In this document: positions 24,703 through 32,408 of the stretch, in pieces
Layout: each line of letters begins with the position of its first letter
Position numbering within the stretch: the stretch's first letter is position 1
Assembly: GCA_021324295.1 (NCBI GenBank)
Contig: JAJPJJ010000063.1
Location: forward strand, 1 to 32,408
Reading direction: 5' to 3'
Length of the DNA: 32,408 nucleotides
Origin: Bacillota bacterium
GTDB taxonomy: Bacteria; Sysuimicrobiota; Sysuimicrobiia; Sysuimicrobiales; Segetimicrobiaceae
Program-made: the position numbers and the translations under genes
Notes under the pieces: model-generated
Databases searched by the model: none
Seen by the model: the letters and a program-made list of their open reading frames with translations, nothing else
Told to the model about the DNA's origin: nothing

Positions 24703-25083
24703 TCATCGGGGGCGGCCGCGCGGCGGCCGGACCGGCAGGCGGCGCGCCCCGAGCGATCCCGCGTCGGGAATCAGGGCGGCCAGCGCCGCTCCCTGCGCGA
24801 GCCGGCGGCGTTGCGCGTGACGCATCCCCTTGAGGAGGCGCTCCAACCGCATCGCCGCCGCGAGCGTGGGACACCGCCACACCGCGGCGAGCCGAACGGG
24901 GCCGCGGCCTCGCGTGTACCGCGAGGCGACCCCGCGCCGGTGGGCGTCGAGGCGCCGGACGGGATCGACCGTGTACCCCGCGTAGTAGCTGCCGTCCCCG
25001 CACCGGAGCAGATACGCAAAGTACCTGCCTGCGGCGGCGCCTCCACCGCCACCTCCCACCTCGCGCGATCCCATCCGCGCCAT
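24703..25083 (-). CDS. GIY-YIG nuclease superfamily protein (UPF0213/YhbQ type)
   Basis: This small 126-residue protein has a single GIY-YIG domain starting around residue 21: YFAYLLRCGDGSYYAGYTVD, then RRLDAHRRGVASRYTRGRGPVRL and AAAMRLERLLKGMRHAQRRRLAQ. The pattern of conserved Tyr, Arg and Glu matches UPF0213/YhbQ proteins, small nucleases implicated in DNA repair or single-strand cleavage. The first 20 residues are a Gly-rich leader that may be partly artefactual; a later start near residue 20 is possible. It is divergent from the coxL operon and lies upstream of the coxD leader on the same strand. No functional link with the molybdoenzyme genes is evident. Confidence 0.85.
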   Translation of the reverse strand: MARMGSREVGGGGGGAAAGRYFAYLLRCGDGSYYAGYTVDPVRRLDAHRRGVASRYTRGRGPVRLAAVWRCPTLAAAMRLERLLKGMRHAQRRRLAQGAALAALIPDAGSLGARRLPVRPPRGRPR

Positions 25084-25173
25084 CGCGCCGTGGGATTCGC
25101 CGCCGCCGCCGGGGGCCCTGGCGCGGAGCCGCTATAGGAATCGCCGGGCACGCCAGCGAAGGCTAATCTCCCC

Positions 25174-27507
25174 ATGGGCACACGCTACGTGGGCGCGCGC
25201 ATCGCCCGCAACGAGGATCCGGCGCTGCTCCGCGGCCGCGGGTTGTTCGTGGACGACGTCCGGCTGCCCGGCATGGTGCACGCGGCCGTGCTGCGCAGCC
25301 CGCACGCCCGCGCCCGGATCCACGGCGTCGACACCCGCCGGGCCCGCGCGGTCCCGGGCGTGCTGGCGGTGTACACACACGCCGACCTGGGTCGGCTCGG
25401 CGCGCCGCTCCCGAAGCTGATCCCGCACCCGTCGCTCATCCACCACAAGACGCAGTGCCCGCTCGCCTCCGATGCGGTCCGATACGTAGGCGAGCCCGTC
25501 GCGCTCGTCGTCGCCGAGAGCCGCTACCTCGCCGAGGACGCGTGTGACCTCATCGAGGTCGCCTACGAGCCCCTCCCGGCGGTCGCGAGCGTGGAGGAGG
25601 CGGTCCGGCCGGGCTCGCCGCTCGTCCACGAGGACATCGGCACCAACGTCTGCGCGCGCTACACGCAGCAGACGGGCGACGTCGACGACGCCTTCGCGCG
25701 GGCGCCGCACCGCTTCCGGGAGCGGTTCGTCGTCGACCGGGGAGCCGCGTGCCCGATGGAGACCCGCGGGGTCGTGGCGCCGTGGGACGCGCGGACGGGC
25801 CTCCTGGAGGTCTGGGACAGCACCCAGGCGCCGATCCCGATCCGCAACGGCCTGGCCGCGATGTTCGGCCTGCTGCAGCACAACGTGCGCGTGGTCGCCC
25901 CGGACGTGGGCGGAGGATTTGGCGCCAAGATCATGATGTTCTATCCGGAGGAGGTCCTGGTGCCGTGGGCGGCGATGCGCCTCGGGCGGCCCGTCAAGTG
26001 GATCGAGGACCGCCGCGAGAGCATGGTCGCGATGAATCAGGAGCGGGAGCAGATCCACGACGCGGAGATCGCCGCGGACGGGGACGGGCGGATCCTCGGC
26101 GTGCGGACCGTCTTCCTGTACGATTCCGGCGCCTACATCCCCTACGGGCTCATCGTCCCGATCGTCGCGAGCACGACGCTGCCGGGTCCGTACCGGGTGC
26201 CGAGCTACCGCTGCGAGTTCGCGGCGGTGTTCACGAACAAGACGACGGTGAGCCCCTATCGGGGCGCCGGACGCCCGCACGGGGTCTTCGTGATGGAGCG
26301 CCTGCTGGACCGGGTGGCGCGCGAGCTGGGGCTGGACCGGGCCGAGGTGAGGCGGCGCAACCTGATCCAGCCCGACCAGTTTCCGTACGACGTGGGGCTC
26401 ATCTACCAGGACAACGCGCCGCTGCGGTACGATAGCGGCAACTACCCGCTGTGCCTGGAGCGCGCGCTCGACCTCATCGACTACGCGGCGTGGCCGGCGC
26501 GCAAGCAGGCGGCGCGGTCGGAGGGCCGGTACGTCGGCTGCGGCGTGGCCTGCTACGTGGAGGGCACCGGGATCGGCCCGTACGAGGGGTGCCGGATCAC
26601 GGTGGAGCCGTCCGGCAAGGTGGTCGTGGCGACCGGCGTCGGCACGCAGGGGCAGGGGCACATGACGTCGCTGGCGCAGATCGCCGCCGACGCGCTGGGG
26701 GTGACGCCCCGGGACGTCTCGGTCCACACCGGCGACACCGCGCTGTTCAACTGGGGGACGGGCACCTTCGCGAGCCGGGCGGCGACGGTGGCCGGGAACG
26801 CGGTCGCGCTGGCCGCGCAGGCGGTACGCGAGCGGGCCCGGCGCGTGGCCGCGACGCTGCTGGAGGCGCCGGTGGAGGAGATCGAGCTCGCGGGGGGCAA
26901 GGCATCCGTGCGCGGGGTGCCGGCCCGGGCGGTGTCGCTCGGGGAGCTTGCGGTCGCCGCGAACCCGCTGCGCTTCGCGATGCCCGCCGACTGGGACGGC
27001 CCGGGGCTGGAGGCCGTCCGGTACTTCACGCCCCCGCAGGGAGCCTTCAGCAACGGCGTGCACGCGTGCATCGTCGAGGTGGATCCGGAGACCGGCATGC
27101 TCTCGTTCCATCGGTACGTCGTCGTGCACGACTGCGGCCGTGTCATCAACCCCACGATCCTGGAAGGCCAGATCCACGGCGGGGTCGCCCAGGGGCTGGG
27201 CGGCGCCTTCTGGGAGAAGCTCGCGTACGACGAGCAGGCGCAGCCGCTCAGCACGACGTTCATGGACTACCTCCTGCCGACGGCCGCGGAGGTGCCGGCG
27301 CTCGAGGTCGCGCACGTGGAGACGCCATCCCCGCTCAATCCCCTCGGCATCAAGGGCGCCGGGGAGGCGGGTGTGATCCCGGTCGCCGCCGCCGTCGCGC
27401 AGGCGATCGAGGACGCGCTCGAGCCGTTTGGCGCCCACATTGCGGAAGCGCCGCTCAGCCCCAGCCGGCTGCGGCAGCTCATCGCGGAAGGGCGGAGGAC
27501 CCCATGA
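25174..27507 (+). CDS. Form II Cox-like molybdenum hydroxylase, large (Mo-binding) subunit
   Basis: This 777-residue xanthine-dehydrogenase-family catalytic subunit would bind MCD-type Moco. Motifs are VGARIARNEDPALLRGRG, VRYVGEPVALVVAES, DVGGGFGAKIM, GVGTQGQGHMTSLAQIA and GIKGAGEAGVIP, with catalytic base E731. The active-site loop reads PYRGAGR at residues 361-367. Genuine aerobic CO dehydrogenases (form I CoxL) have AYxCSFR with the copper-binding cysteine; AYRGAGR-type loops mark form II enzymes, which act on other substrates such as aldehydes or N-heterocycles. So CO oxidation is unlikely. There is no signal peptide. It heads a plus-strand operon with coxG, FAD and Fe-S subunits; no strong Shine-Dalgarno precedes the ATG. 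Confidence 0.92.
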   Translation: MGTRYVGARIARNEDPALLRGRGLFVDDVRLPGMVHAAVLRSPHARARIHGVDTRRARAVPGVLAVYTHADLGRLGAPLPKLIPHPSLIHHKTQCPLASDAVRYVGEPVALVVAESRYLAEDACDLIEVAYEPLPAVASVEEAVRPGSPLVHEDIGTNVCARYTQQTGDVDDAFARAPHRFRERFVVDRGAACPMETRGVVAPWDARTGLLEVWDSTQAPIPIRNGLAAMFGLLQHNVRVVAPDVGGGFGAKIMMFYPEEVLVPWAAMRLGRPVKWIEDRRESMVAMNQEREQIHDAEIAADGDGRILGVRTVFLYDSGAYIPYGLIVPIVASTTLPGPYRVPSYRCEFAAVFTNKTTVSPYRGAGRPHGVFVMERLLDRVARELGLDRAEVRRRNLIQPDQFPYDVGLIYQDNAPLRYDSGNYPLCLERALDLIDYAAWPARKQAARSEGRYVGCGVACYVEGTGIGPYEGCRITVEPSGKVVVATGVGTQGQGHMTSLAQIAADALGVTPRDVSVHTGDTALFNWGTGTFASRAATVAGNAVALAAQAVRERARRVAATLLEAPVEEIELAGGKASVRGVPARAVSLGELAVAANPLRFAMPADWDGPGLEAVRYFTPPQGAFSNGVHACIVEVDPETGMLSFHRYVVVHDCGRVINPTILEGQIHGGVAQGLGGAFWEKLAYDEQAQPLSTTFMDYLLPTAAEVPALEVAHVETPSPLNPLGIKGAGEAGVIPVAAAVAQAIEDALEPFGAHIAEAPLSPSRLRQLIAEGRRTP

Positions 27508-27947
27508 AGCTCGACGGCACCAACACGCTGGCGGCTCCGATCGAGACTGTGTGGACGACGCTCAACGATCCCGAGGCGCTGCGCCGGTGCACCCCCGGGC
27601 TGCAGGAGCTCAAGGAGGTCGGGCCGGATACCTATCAGGCCACCTTGACCATCGGCATCGCCGCCGTCAAGGGGACCTACTCGGGGACACTGCGGATCAC
27701 CGACAAGCAGCCTCCGCGGCACTACAGGATCGCGCTCGAGGGAAGCGGCGGCGCCGGGTTCATGAAAGGGGAGGGCAGCGTGGACCTCGAGCCGCAGGGG
27801 AACGGCACGTTGCTCCGGTGGTCCGGGGACGTCCAGGTCGGCGGCTTGATCGCCGGCGTGGGACAGCGCATGCTGGGGGGCGTAGGCAAGATGCTGATCG
27901 GCCAGTTCTTCAAGTGCCTGGAGCAGCGGCTCGGGAGCGGGACATGA
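27504..27947 (+). CDS. coxG: CoxG-like SRPBCC-domain protein
   Basis: This 147-residue SRPBCC (START-like) protein has MKLDGTNTLAAPIETVWTTLNDPEALRRCTPGLQEL, GTYSGTLRITDKQPPRHYRI, GEGSVDLEPQGNGTLLRWSGDVQVGGLIAGVGQRML and a C-terminal amphipathic helix (KMLIGQFFKCLEQRL). This is the CO dehydrogenase subunit G type, which in carboxydotrophs helps recruit the enzyme to the cytoplasmic membrane and can bind quinone. Its ATG overlaps the large-subunit stop (ATGA). Its presence inside the structural operon suggests that this form II hydroxylase also passes electrons to the membrane quinone pool; that is inference. Confidence 0.9.
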   Translation: MKLDGTNTLAAPIETVWTTLNDPEALRRCTPGLQELKEVGPDTYQATLTIGIAAVKGTYSGTLRITDKQPPRHYRIALEGSGGAGFMKGEGSVDLEPQGNGTLLRWSGDVQVGGLIAGVGQRMLGGVGKMLIGQFFKCLEQRLGSGT

Positions 27948-27996
27948 GACCACCGCGGCGTCGACAGACGGCCGCGCCGGGCGGCGGGGACGGGCT

Positions 27997-28869
27997 GTGA
28001 AGCCGGCGGCGTTCGAATACTTCGCGCCGCGGACCGTCGAGCAGGCGGTCGACCTCCTGGCGCAGCACGGCGATCAGGCCAAGGTGCTCGCCGGCGGCCA
28101 GAGCCTGGTGCCGTTGATGAACATGCGCCTCGCCCGCCCGGCGGTGATCGTGGACATCAACCGCGTCGACGGGCTCGAGTACATCGTCGCGGCGCCCGCG
28201 GTCCTCCGCATCGGCGCGCTCACGCGCCAGCGGGCCGCGGAGCGCTCGCGCCTGGTGGCCGAACGGTGCCCGCTCCTGCGCGACGCGCTGCGCCTCGTCG
28301 GCCACGTGCAGATCCGCAACCGGGGGACCGTCGCCGGCAGTATCGCGCACGCCGACCCGGCGGCCGAGCTGACCGCGGTCCTCACCGCGCTCGACGGGGA
28401 GGTCGTGGCCCGGGGGCCGGGCGGGACCCGGGTGATCGCCGCGTCCGACCTGTTCGTGACGTACCTCACGACCTCGCTCGACCCGCGCGAGATCATCACC
28501 GAGGTCCGCTTCCCGGCGCTGCCCCCCGGGACCGGCTGGTCGTGGATGGAGATCGCCCGACGCCACGGCGACTTCGCGCTCGCCGGGGTCGGCGTGGTCC
28601 TCGCGCTCGGAGGCGGGGTGATCACGGAGGCCAGGATCGCCCTGACCGGGGTCGGTCCAACGCCGGTGCGCGCGACGAGCGCGGAGCGTCTGCTCACGGG
28701 GCGCGCGCCGTCTGAGGGGCTGTGGGCGGACGCCGCCGAGGCGGTGCGGGCGGCGGTGGACCCGGACGGCGACATCCACGCCTCCGCGGAATACCGCAGG
28801 CATGTGGCGGGCGTCCTCGTCCAGCGTGCGCTGTGCGAGGCGCTCACCCGGGTACGGGAGGCTGCGTGA
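27997..28869 (+). CDS. coxM: Mo hydroxylase FAD-binding medium subunit (CoxM type)
   Basis: This 290-residue FAD subunit accepts electrons from the 2Fe-2S subunit. FAD-binding signatures are LAGGQSLVPLMNMRLARPAVIVDI (about residues 30-53) and IRNRGTVAGSIAHADPAAEL (about 106-125), then ITEVRFPALP and SAEYRRHVAGVLVQRAL in the C-terminal CO_deh_flav_C domain. The length is typical. The start is a GTG, with GGCGGGGACGGG upstream, 49 bases after coxG. Its TGA shares the final base with the ATG of the 2Fe-2S subunit, so the two are coupled. Confidence 0.92.
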   Translation: MKPAAFEYFAPRTVEQAVDLLAQHGDQAKVLAGGQSLVPLMNMRLARPAVIVDINRVDGLEYIVAAPAVLRIGALTRQRAAERSRLVAERCPLLRDALRLVGHVQIRNRGTVAGSIAHADPAAELTAVLTALDGEVVARGPGGTRVIAASDLFVTYLTTSLDPREIITEVRFPALPPGTGWSWMEIARRHGDFALAGVGVVLALGGGVITEARIALTGVGPTPVRATSAERLLTGRAPSEGLWADAAEAVRAAVDPDGDIHASAEYRRHVAGVLVQRALCEALTRVREAA

Positions 28870-29555
28870 TGGCGCTCCACGACGTCCGGCTGCGCATCAA
28901 CGGGACAGAGTACACGGGTCGGGTCGAGGCCCGAAAGACGCTCGCCGACTTCATCCGTGAAGATTGCGGCCTCACCGGGACGCACCTCGGCTGCGAGCAC
29001 GGAGTGTGCGGGGCGTGCACGATCCTCATGAACGGGGAGGCCGTCCGCTCCTGTCTCCTCTTCGCCGTGCAGGCGGACGGCGCGGAGTTGATGACGGTGG
29101 AGGGGCTCGCGGACGGCGACCGCCTCCACCCGATCCAGCAGGCGTACTGGGAGCATCACGCGCTGCAGTGCGGGTTCTGTACGCCCGGCTTCCTGATGAC
29201 GAGCCTCGTGTTTCTCCGCGACCACCCGCATCCGACGGAGCGGGAGATCCGCGAGGGGCTGGCCGGCAACCTCTGCCGGTGCACCGGCTATCAGAACATC
29301 GTCGCCGCGGTCGCCGCGGCGGCGGAGGCGCTCGCCTCTGGCGCGCACCCCGACTTCTTCCCGGCCCCGGCGCGGCCCACCGCATCCGTCGAGCAGATCG
29401 AGGCCACAGAGGACGCCGTCCCGGCCGCGCACGGGGCGCCGGCGGACATGCAGGGGGACGGCGCGACGGGAGCAAAGAAGGCAGGACGACGCGGGGCCCG
29501 CGGCGCGACGACGCCGCGGGGCACGGCCCGTCGAACGCGCAAGCCGAAGGGCTAG
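28869..29555 (+). CDS. coxS: Mo hydroxylase 2Fe-2S small subunit with long basic C-terminal tail
   Basis: The small iron-sulfur subunit carries electrons from the Mo site to FAD. The plant-type cluster ligands are C42, C47, C50 and C62 (GCEHGVCGAC); the second, CO-dehydrogenase-type cluster uses C101, C104, C136 and C138 (QCGFCTPGF and GNLCRCTGY). The conserved domain ends near residue 160, the usual size of the family. Here about 68 extra residues follow: first Pro/Ala/Glu-rich, then strongly basic with KKAGRRGARG and ARRTRKPKG. The tail looks disordered and is unusual. ATG 28869 is chosen because the domain starts there and it overlaps the coxM stop. Confidence 0.92.
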   Translation: MALHDVRLRINGTEYTGRVEARKTLADFIREDCGLTGTHLGCEHGVCGACTILMNGEAVRSCLLFAVQADGAELMTVEGLADGDRLHPIQQAYWEHHALQCGFCTPGFLMTSLVFLRDHPHPTEREIREGLAGNLCRCTGYQNIVAAVAAAAEALASGAHPDFFPAPARPTASVEQIEATEDAVPAAHGAPADMQGDGATGAKKAGRRGARGATTPRGTARRTRKPKG

Positions 29556-29609
29556 CGGCCAGAAGGGACCGGCGCAGCGGACTGTTCGCTGCGTGGTGAC
29601 GCGAACACG

Positions 29610-30602
29610 ATGGCGCAGTACGTGGACGCACTGTCGATGAGCTGGCGGGTCGCCCGGGCGATCCGCCAGGACGGGTGGACCGGTGAGGTCCTCGCCGTGC
29701 ACCCGCGAAGCTGTTACCTCACGAGCGACGCCTCGGAGATCTACGCGCTCGCGCTGCAACCGCTCGGCAACGGCCCCCTCCATGTGGTGCTGCCGGCCGC
29801 ATCCGGCCATCCCTTCGCCGGGCTCGCGCCGGGCGCCGCCGTTACATCGAACGGCACGCGCCTGCTGCTCGGCGACGTGCTCGAGGTGGGCCTGGAGCGA
29901 GCGGTGCTCTGGGACCCCAAAGGGTACCGCCGGCTCGGCGCCGATCCGGCCGCGCTCCAGCGGTGTCTGGCCGAGCTGTACCGCACCGCCGCCACCCGGT
30001 CGCCGCGGCGCAGCCTTGCGCGCCTCCTCCCGCATTTGCACGAGGAGGACCTGCCGGCCGCGCTCGAGAGCGTCGAGCACTTTCCTCGGAGCCACGCGCT
30101 GATCGGAGGACTGGTCGAGTCGCTGGCGCGGCGAAATCGCCGGAGCCTCAAGGTCGTCGCCTCCTCCTTGGCGGGCCTGGGGCCCGGGCTCACGCCCGCC
30201 GGCGACGACTTCCTCGCCGGCATGCTGCTGGCCCTCGCGCTCGTCCGGGAGCACCACCCGGACGCGGAGCTCGCGGAGCTCGCCACGCTGCTCCTGGACA
30301 CGGCGGCGCCGCGGACGCACGAGATCAGCGCAGCATACCTGCGGAGCGCCCACGCCGGGGAGACGAGCGAGCGGTGGCATCCCCTGCTCGCGGCGTTGTC
30401 CACGGGAGACCTCGAGGCCGTCCGCGCGGCTGCCGGGGCCGTGATGGAGGCCGGCGAAACTTCCGGCGCCGACATGCTGGCGGGGTTCATCGCGGCGATG
30501 AACGCGGTGCACGGGGGATCCCCGGATCTCTGGCAGCGGGCCGGGGCCGTGCTCCCGAGGGAGACGCTGCCGCCCGCCGGCAGCCTTCCGCCGGCAGGCT
30601 GA
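29610..30602 (+). CDS. DUF2877 family protein (AllH-like)
   Basis: This 330-residue protein bears the DUF2877 signature SLAGLGPGLTPAGDDFLAGM at about residues 189-208, followed by helices including HEISAAYLRSAHAGETSERWHPLLAAL and TSGADMLAGFIAAM. DUF2877 is found in AllH, a subunit of the oxamate carbamoyltransferase of anaerobic allantoin breakdown, where it works with FdrA/AllF and AllG. Neither partner is visible here. The gene lies 54 bases after the 2Fe-2S subunit on the same strand and is likely the last gene of that operon, so it probably serves the same substrate pathway. The last residues duplicate LPPAGS. It ends only 14 bases from the convergent accDA stop. Confidence 0.8.
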   Translation: MAQYVDALSMSWRVARAIRQDGWTGEVLAVHPRSCYLTSDASEIYALALQPLGNGPLHVVLPAASGHPFAGLAPGAAVTSNGTRLLLGDVLEVGLERAVLWDPKGYRRLGADPAALQRCLAELYRTAATRSPRRSLARLLPHLHEEDLPAALESVEHFPRSHALIGGLVESLARRNRRSLKVVASSLAGLGPGLTPAGDDFLAGMLLALALVREHHPDAELAELATLLLDTAAPRTHEISAAYLRSAHAGETSERWHPLLAALSTGDLEAVRAAAGAVMEAGETSGADMLAGFIAAMNAVHGGSPDLWQRAGAVLPRETLPPAGSLPPAG

Positions 30603-30616
30603 CGCCCGACGCTGCG

Positions 30617-32380
30617 CTAGATTCGCACGCCCGCTCCTCTGATCCGGCGCCACGGGCCCTCGCCGCGCGGGAACCGGCGCGCGAGCGCATCGAGCGCCTC
30701 CTGCATCTCCGCCCGGACGATCTCGCGCCAGTAGACCCCGGTGCGCCCGATGTGCCGGTACTTGGCGTACCGGCGGGCCAGCAACCGGCGCAGCGGCAGC
30801 CGGCGCAGCACGAGCAGCGACGCGACGACGTGGCGCTTGACCGCCGCCACCGTCGCCGCCTGGTCCAGGTGCGCGCCGCCGTCCGGCTCCGGCACCACGG
30901 CGTCGATCACGCCCAGCCGGCGCAGATCGTGCGCGGTGATCTTGAGCGCCTCCGACAGGCTCTCCGCCTTGCCGGCGTCCCGGTAGAGGATCGCCGCCGC
31001 CCCCTCCGGGGAGATCACCGAGTAGATCGCGTGCTCCAGCATCAGCACCCGGTCCGCCACCCCCAGCGCGAGCGCGCCGCCGCTGCCGCCCTCGCCGATG
31101 ATCACGGCCACGATCGGCGTCGGCAGCACCGCCATCGCGGCCAGGTTGTGCGCCAGCGCCTGCGCGATCCCGCGCTGCTCGCTCTCGTAGCTGGGATCCG
31201 CGCCGGGCGTATCGATCAGGGTCACCACCGGAATGCGGAACTTGGCGGCCAGCTGCATGAGCCGTAGCGCCTTCCGGTAGCCCCCGGGCCCCGCCATCCC
31301 CCGCCGGTGGGCCGCCTGCGCCTCCGGCGTCGCACCCCGCTCGTGCCCGATGATCATCACCGTCTGCCCGTCCAGCTCGGCGAGGCCGGCCACGATCGCG
31401 GGATCGTCCCCGCCCTGCCGGTCGCCGTGCAGCTCGACAAACCCCGCCGTCATCCCGGCGATGTAGTCTCGCGTGGTGGGCCGCCCGATGTGGCGGGCCA
31501 GCCGCACCTCCTCCCACGCCGCCAGGCCGCCCGTCACGAGACCCGGCGGCATCCGGCGCGGGCGAGGCCGCGCGGTGGGCGCGGGCGCGAGGCGGCCCGT
31601 GAGGTAGGCCACCACCCCGCGCAACTGCTCCCTCGGCACGATGAGGTCCACGGCGCCGGCGCGGAACAGCGTCTCCGCACGGTGGGAGTCGGGGGGCAGC
31701 GGCGCCCCGGTGGTCTGCTCGATCACCCGCGGGCCTACAAACCCGATCTGCGCGCCCGGCTCCGCGATCAGCACGTCCCCCAGCGAGGCGAAGCTGGCCG
31801 TGACCCCGCCGAAGGTGGGATCGGTGAGGATCGAGAGGAAGGGCAACCCCGCGCTGCTGTGCCGGGCCGCCGCCGCCGCCACCTTGGCCATCTGCATCAG
31901 CGATAGCATGCCCTCCTGCATCCGGGCGCCCCCGCTGGCGGCCACGCTCACCAGCGGCAGCCGGCGGCGCGTCGCGTGTTCGAACGCGTTGGCCACCTTC
32001 TCGCCGACCACGGAGCCCATCGTCCCGCCGAGGAACTCGAAGTCGAACACGACCAGCACCACCGGGCGGCCGCCCACGCGGCACAGGCCGGTCGTCACGG
32101 CCTCCCGGAGCCCGGTCTGCCGCCGGGCCTCGATCAGCCGCTCCCGGTACGGCTTGCGGTCGATGAACTGCAGCGGGTCGACGGAGATGAGGCCGCGGTC
32201 GAGCTCGCGGAACGTCCCGGGGTCGGCCAGCATCCGGATCCGGGCCGGGGACGGCATCGCCAGATACCGCCCGCAGCCCGCGCAGACGTACAGACGCTGC
32301 TCGAGCGCCTCCGGCGGATGCTCCAGGTCGCAGGACGGGCAGGCGATCGGGTTCGGGGGAGGCACGGTGCGCCGGAACAT
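30617..32380 (-). CDS. accDA: Fused acetyl-CoA carboxylase carboxyltransferase, AccD-AccA
   Basis: This transfers the carboxyl group from carboxybiotin to acetyl-CoA to make malonyl-CoA for fatty acid synthesis. Both halves are in one 587-residue chain. The beta half (1 to about 275) has the zinc ribbon C14/C17/C33/C36 (CPSC and CAGC), FEFLGGTMGSVVGEKV, SGGARMQEGMLSLMQMAK and FGGVTASFASLGDV. The alpha half (about 295-587) has WEEVRLARHIGRPTTRDYI, FVELHGDR, GPGGYRKALRLMQLA, LIDTPGADPSYESEQRGIAQ and IIGEGGSGGALALGVADRVLML. In E. coli these are separate genes. The linker between them is basic and Pro-rich. The ATG abuts the stop of an upstream gene. Confidence 0.95.
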   Translation of the reverse strand: MFRRTVPPPNPIACPSCDLEHPPEALEQRLYVCAGCGRYLAMPSPARIRMLADPGTFRELDRGLISVDPLQFIDRKPYRERLIEARRQTGLREAVTTGLCRVGGRPVVLVVFDFEFLGGTMGSVVGEKVANAFEHATRRRLPLVSVAASGGARMQEGMLSLMQMAKVAAAAARHSSAGLPFLSILTDPTFGGVTASFASLGDVLIAEPGAQIGFVGPRVIEQTTGAPLPPDSHRAETLFRAGAVDLIVPREQLRGVVAYLTGRLAPAPTARPRPRRMPPGLVTGGLAAWEEVRLARHIGRPTTRDYIAGMTAGFVELHGDRQGGDDPAIVAGLAELDGQTVMIIGHERGATPEAQAAHRRGMAGPGGYRKALRLMQLAAKFRIPVVTLIDTPGADPSYESEQRGIAQALAHNLAAMAVLPTPIVAVIIGEGGSGGALALGVADRVLMLEHAIYSVISPEGAAAILYRDAGKAESLSEALKITAHDLRRLGVIDAVVPEPDGGAHLDQAATVAAVKRHVVASLLVLRRLPLRRLLARRYAKYRHIGRTGVYWREIVRAEMQEALDALARRFPRGEGPWRRIRGAGVRI

Positions 32381-32408
32381 CTACACCACCCGCTCCTCGC
32401 GCAGGGCC
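32381..32408 (-). CDS. 3' end of an upstream gene (partial)
   Basis: On the minus strand a TAG (32383-32381) lies immediately before the accDA ATG and is preceded by an open frame ending ALREERVV. This is consistent with the C-terminus of a tightly linked upstream gene that continues past the window edge. Neighbours of accDA are often other fatty-acid genes such as accC, but eight residues are too few to say. Confidence 0.35.

Noticed and set aside
25174-27507. Aerobic CO dehydrogenase large subunit (form I CoxL)
   Set aside because: The active-site loop is PYRGAGR and lacks the cysteine-containing AYxCSFR motif.
28074-32084. 1336-codon minus-strand frame across the coxM to accDA region
   Set aside because: It runs antisense to four well-supported genes and in the wrong frame of accDA; it shows no domain of its own.

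Overview
This is a very GC-rich (roughly 70% by eye), gene-dense bacterial chromosome segment. Most genes sit in operons with 1-20 base overlaps and there are almost no foreign-looking stretches. The fused acetyl-CoA carboxylase carboxyltransferase (AccD-AccA in one chain), the SPW-repeat protein, and the mix of a Tat-exported selenocysteine formate dehydrogenase with a Cox-type Mo hydroxylase point to an environmental, probably soil or subsurface, non-proteobacterial lineage. The phylum cannot be fixed from this window. No rRNA or tRNA gene was found.

The theme is metal-cofactor enzymes and their assembly factors. On the left are a small SPW-repeat membrane protein and a possible 52-residue membrane peptide (+). 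A minus-strand block from 7701 down to 963 then holds an adenosine-specific-kinase family gene, larA-like, larE, larB, larC, rpiA, a small CBM48 protein and an SDR. LarB, LarE and LarC build the nickel-pincer nucleotide, and LarA is the racemase/epimerase that would use it. The residues known to bind or work with the pincer are visible in LarA, but its substrate is not.

From 8043 to 19360 (+) lies a formate dehydrogenase locus. It contains a catalytic subunit with an in-frame UGA (selenocysteine) followed by a SECIS hairpin, FdhE, a four-cluster ferredoxin subunit, an NrfD-type membrane subunit, a MoeA-MobB fusion, FdhD, and a second membrane-anchored FdhF/YdeP-like molybdoenzyme with cysteine at the equivalent position. 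The enzyme probably oxidises formate outside the membrane and passes electrons to quinone, with its bis-MGD maturation factors beside it.

The 19361-20309 stretch holds a decayed HTH transposase-like remnant, a small protein with a basic first half and an acidic second half, and a strong hairpin terminator. The right third is a second molybdoenzyme system. A minus-strand operon (coxD-like MoxR ATPase, coxE-like VWA protein, XdhC, MocA) is preceded by an unusual leader of three 35-bp tandem repeats. A GIY-YIG protein follows, then a plus-strand operon of Mo-hydroxylase large subunit, CoxG, FAD subunit, 2Fe-2S subunit and a DUF2877 protein. The large subunit has the PYRGAGR loop of form II enzymes, so it is probably not a CO dehydrogenase, and its substrate is open. 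The window ends with accDA (-) and the last few codons of an upstream gene.

The best candidates for something undescribed are the repeat leader in front of coxD, the substrate of the form II Cox enzyme with its DUF2877 partner, and the substrate of the LarA homologue.
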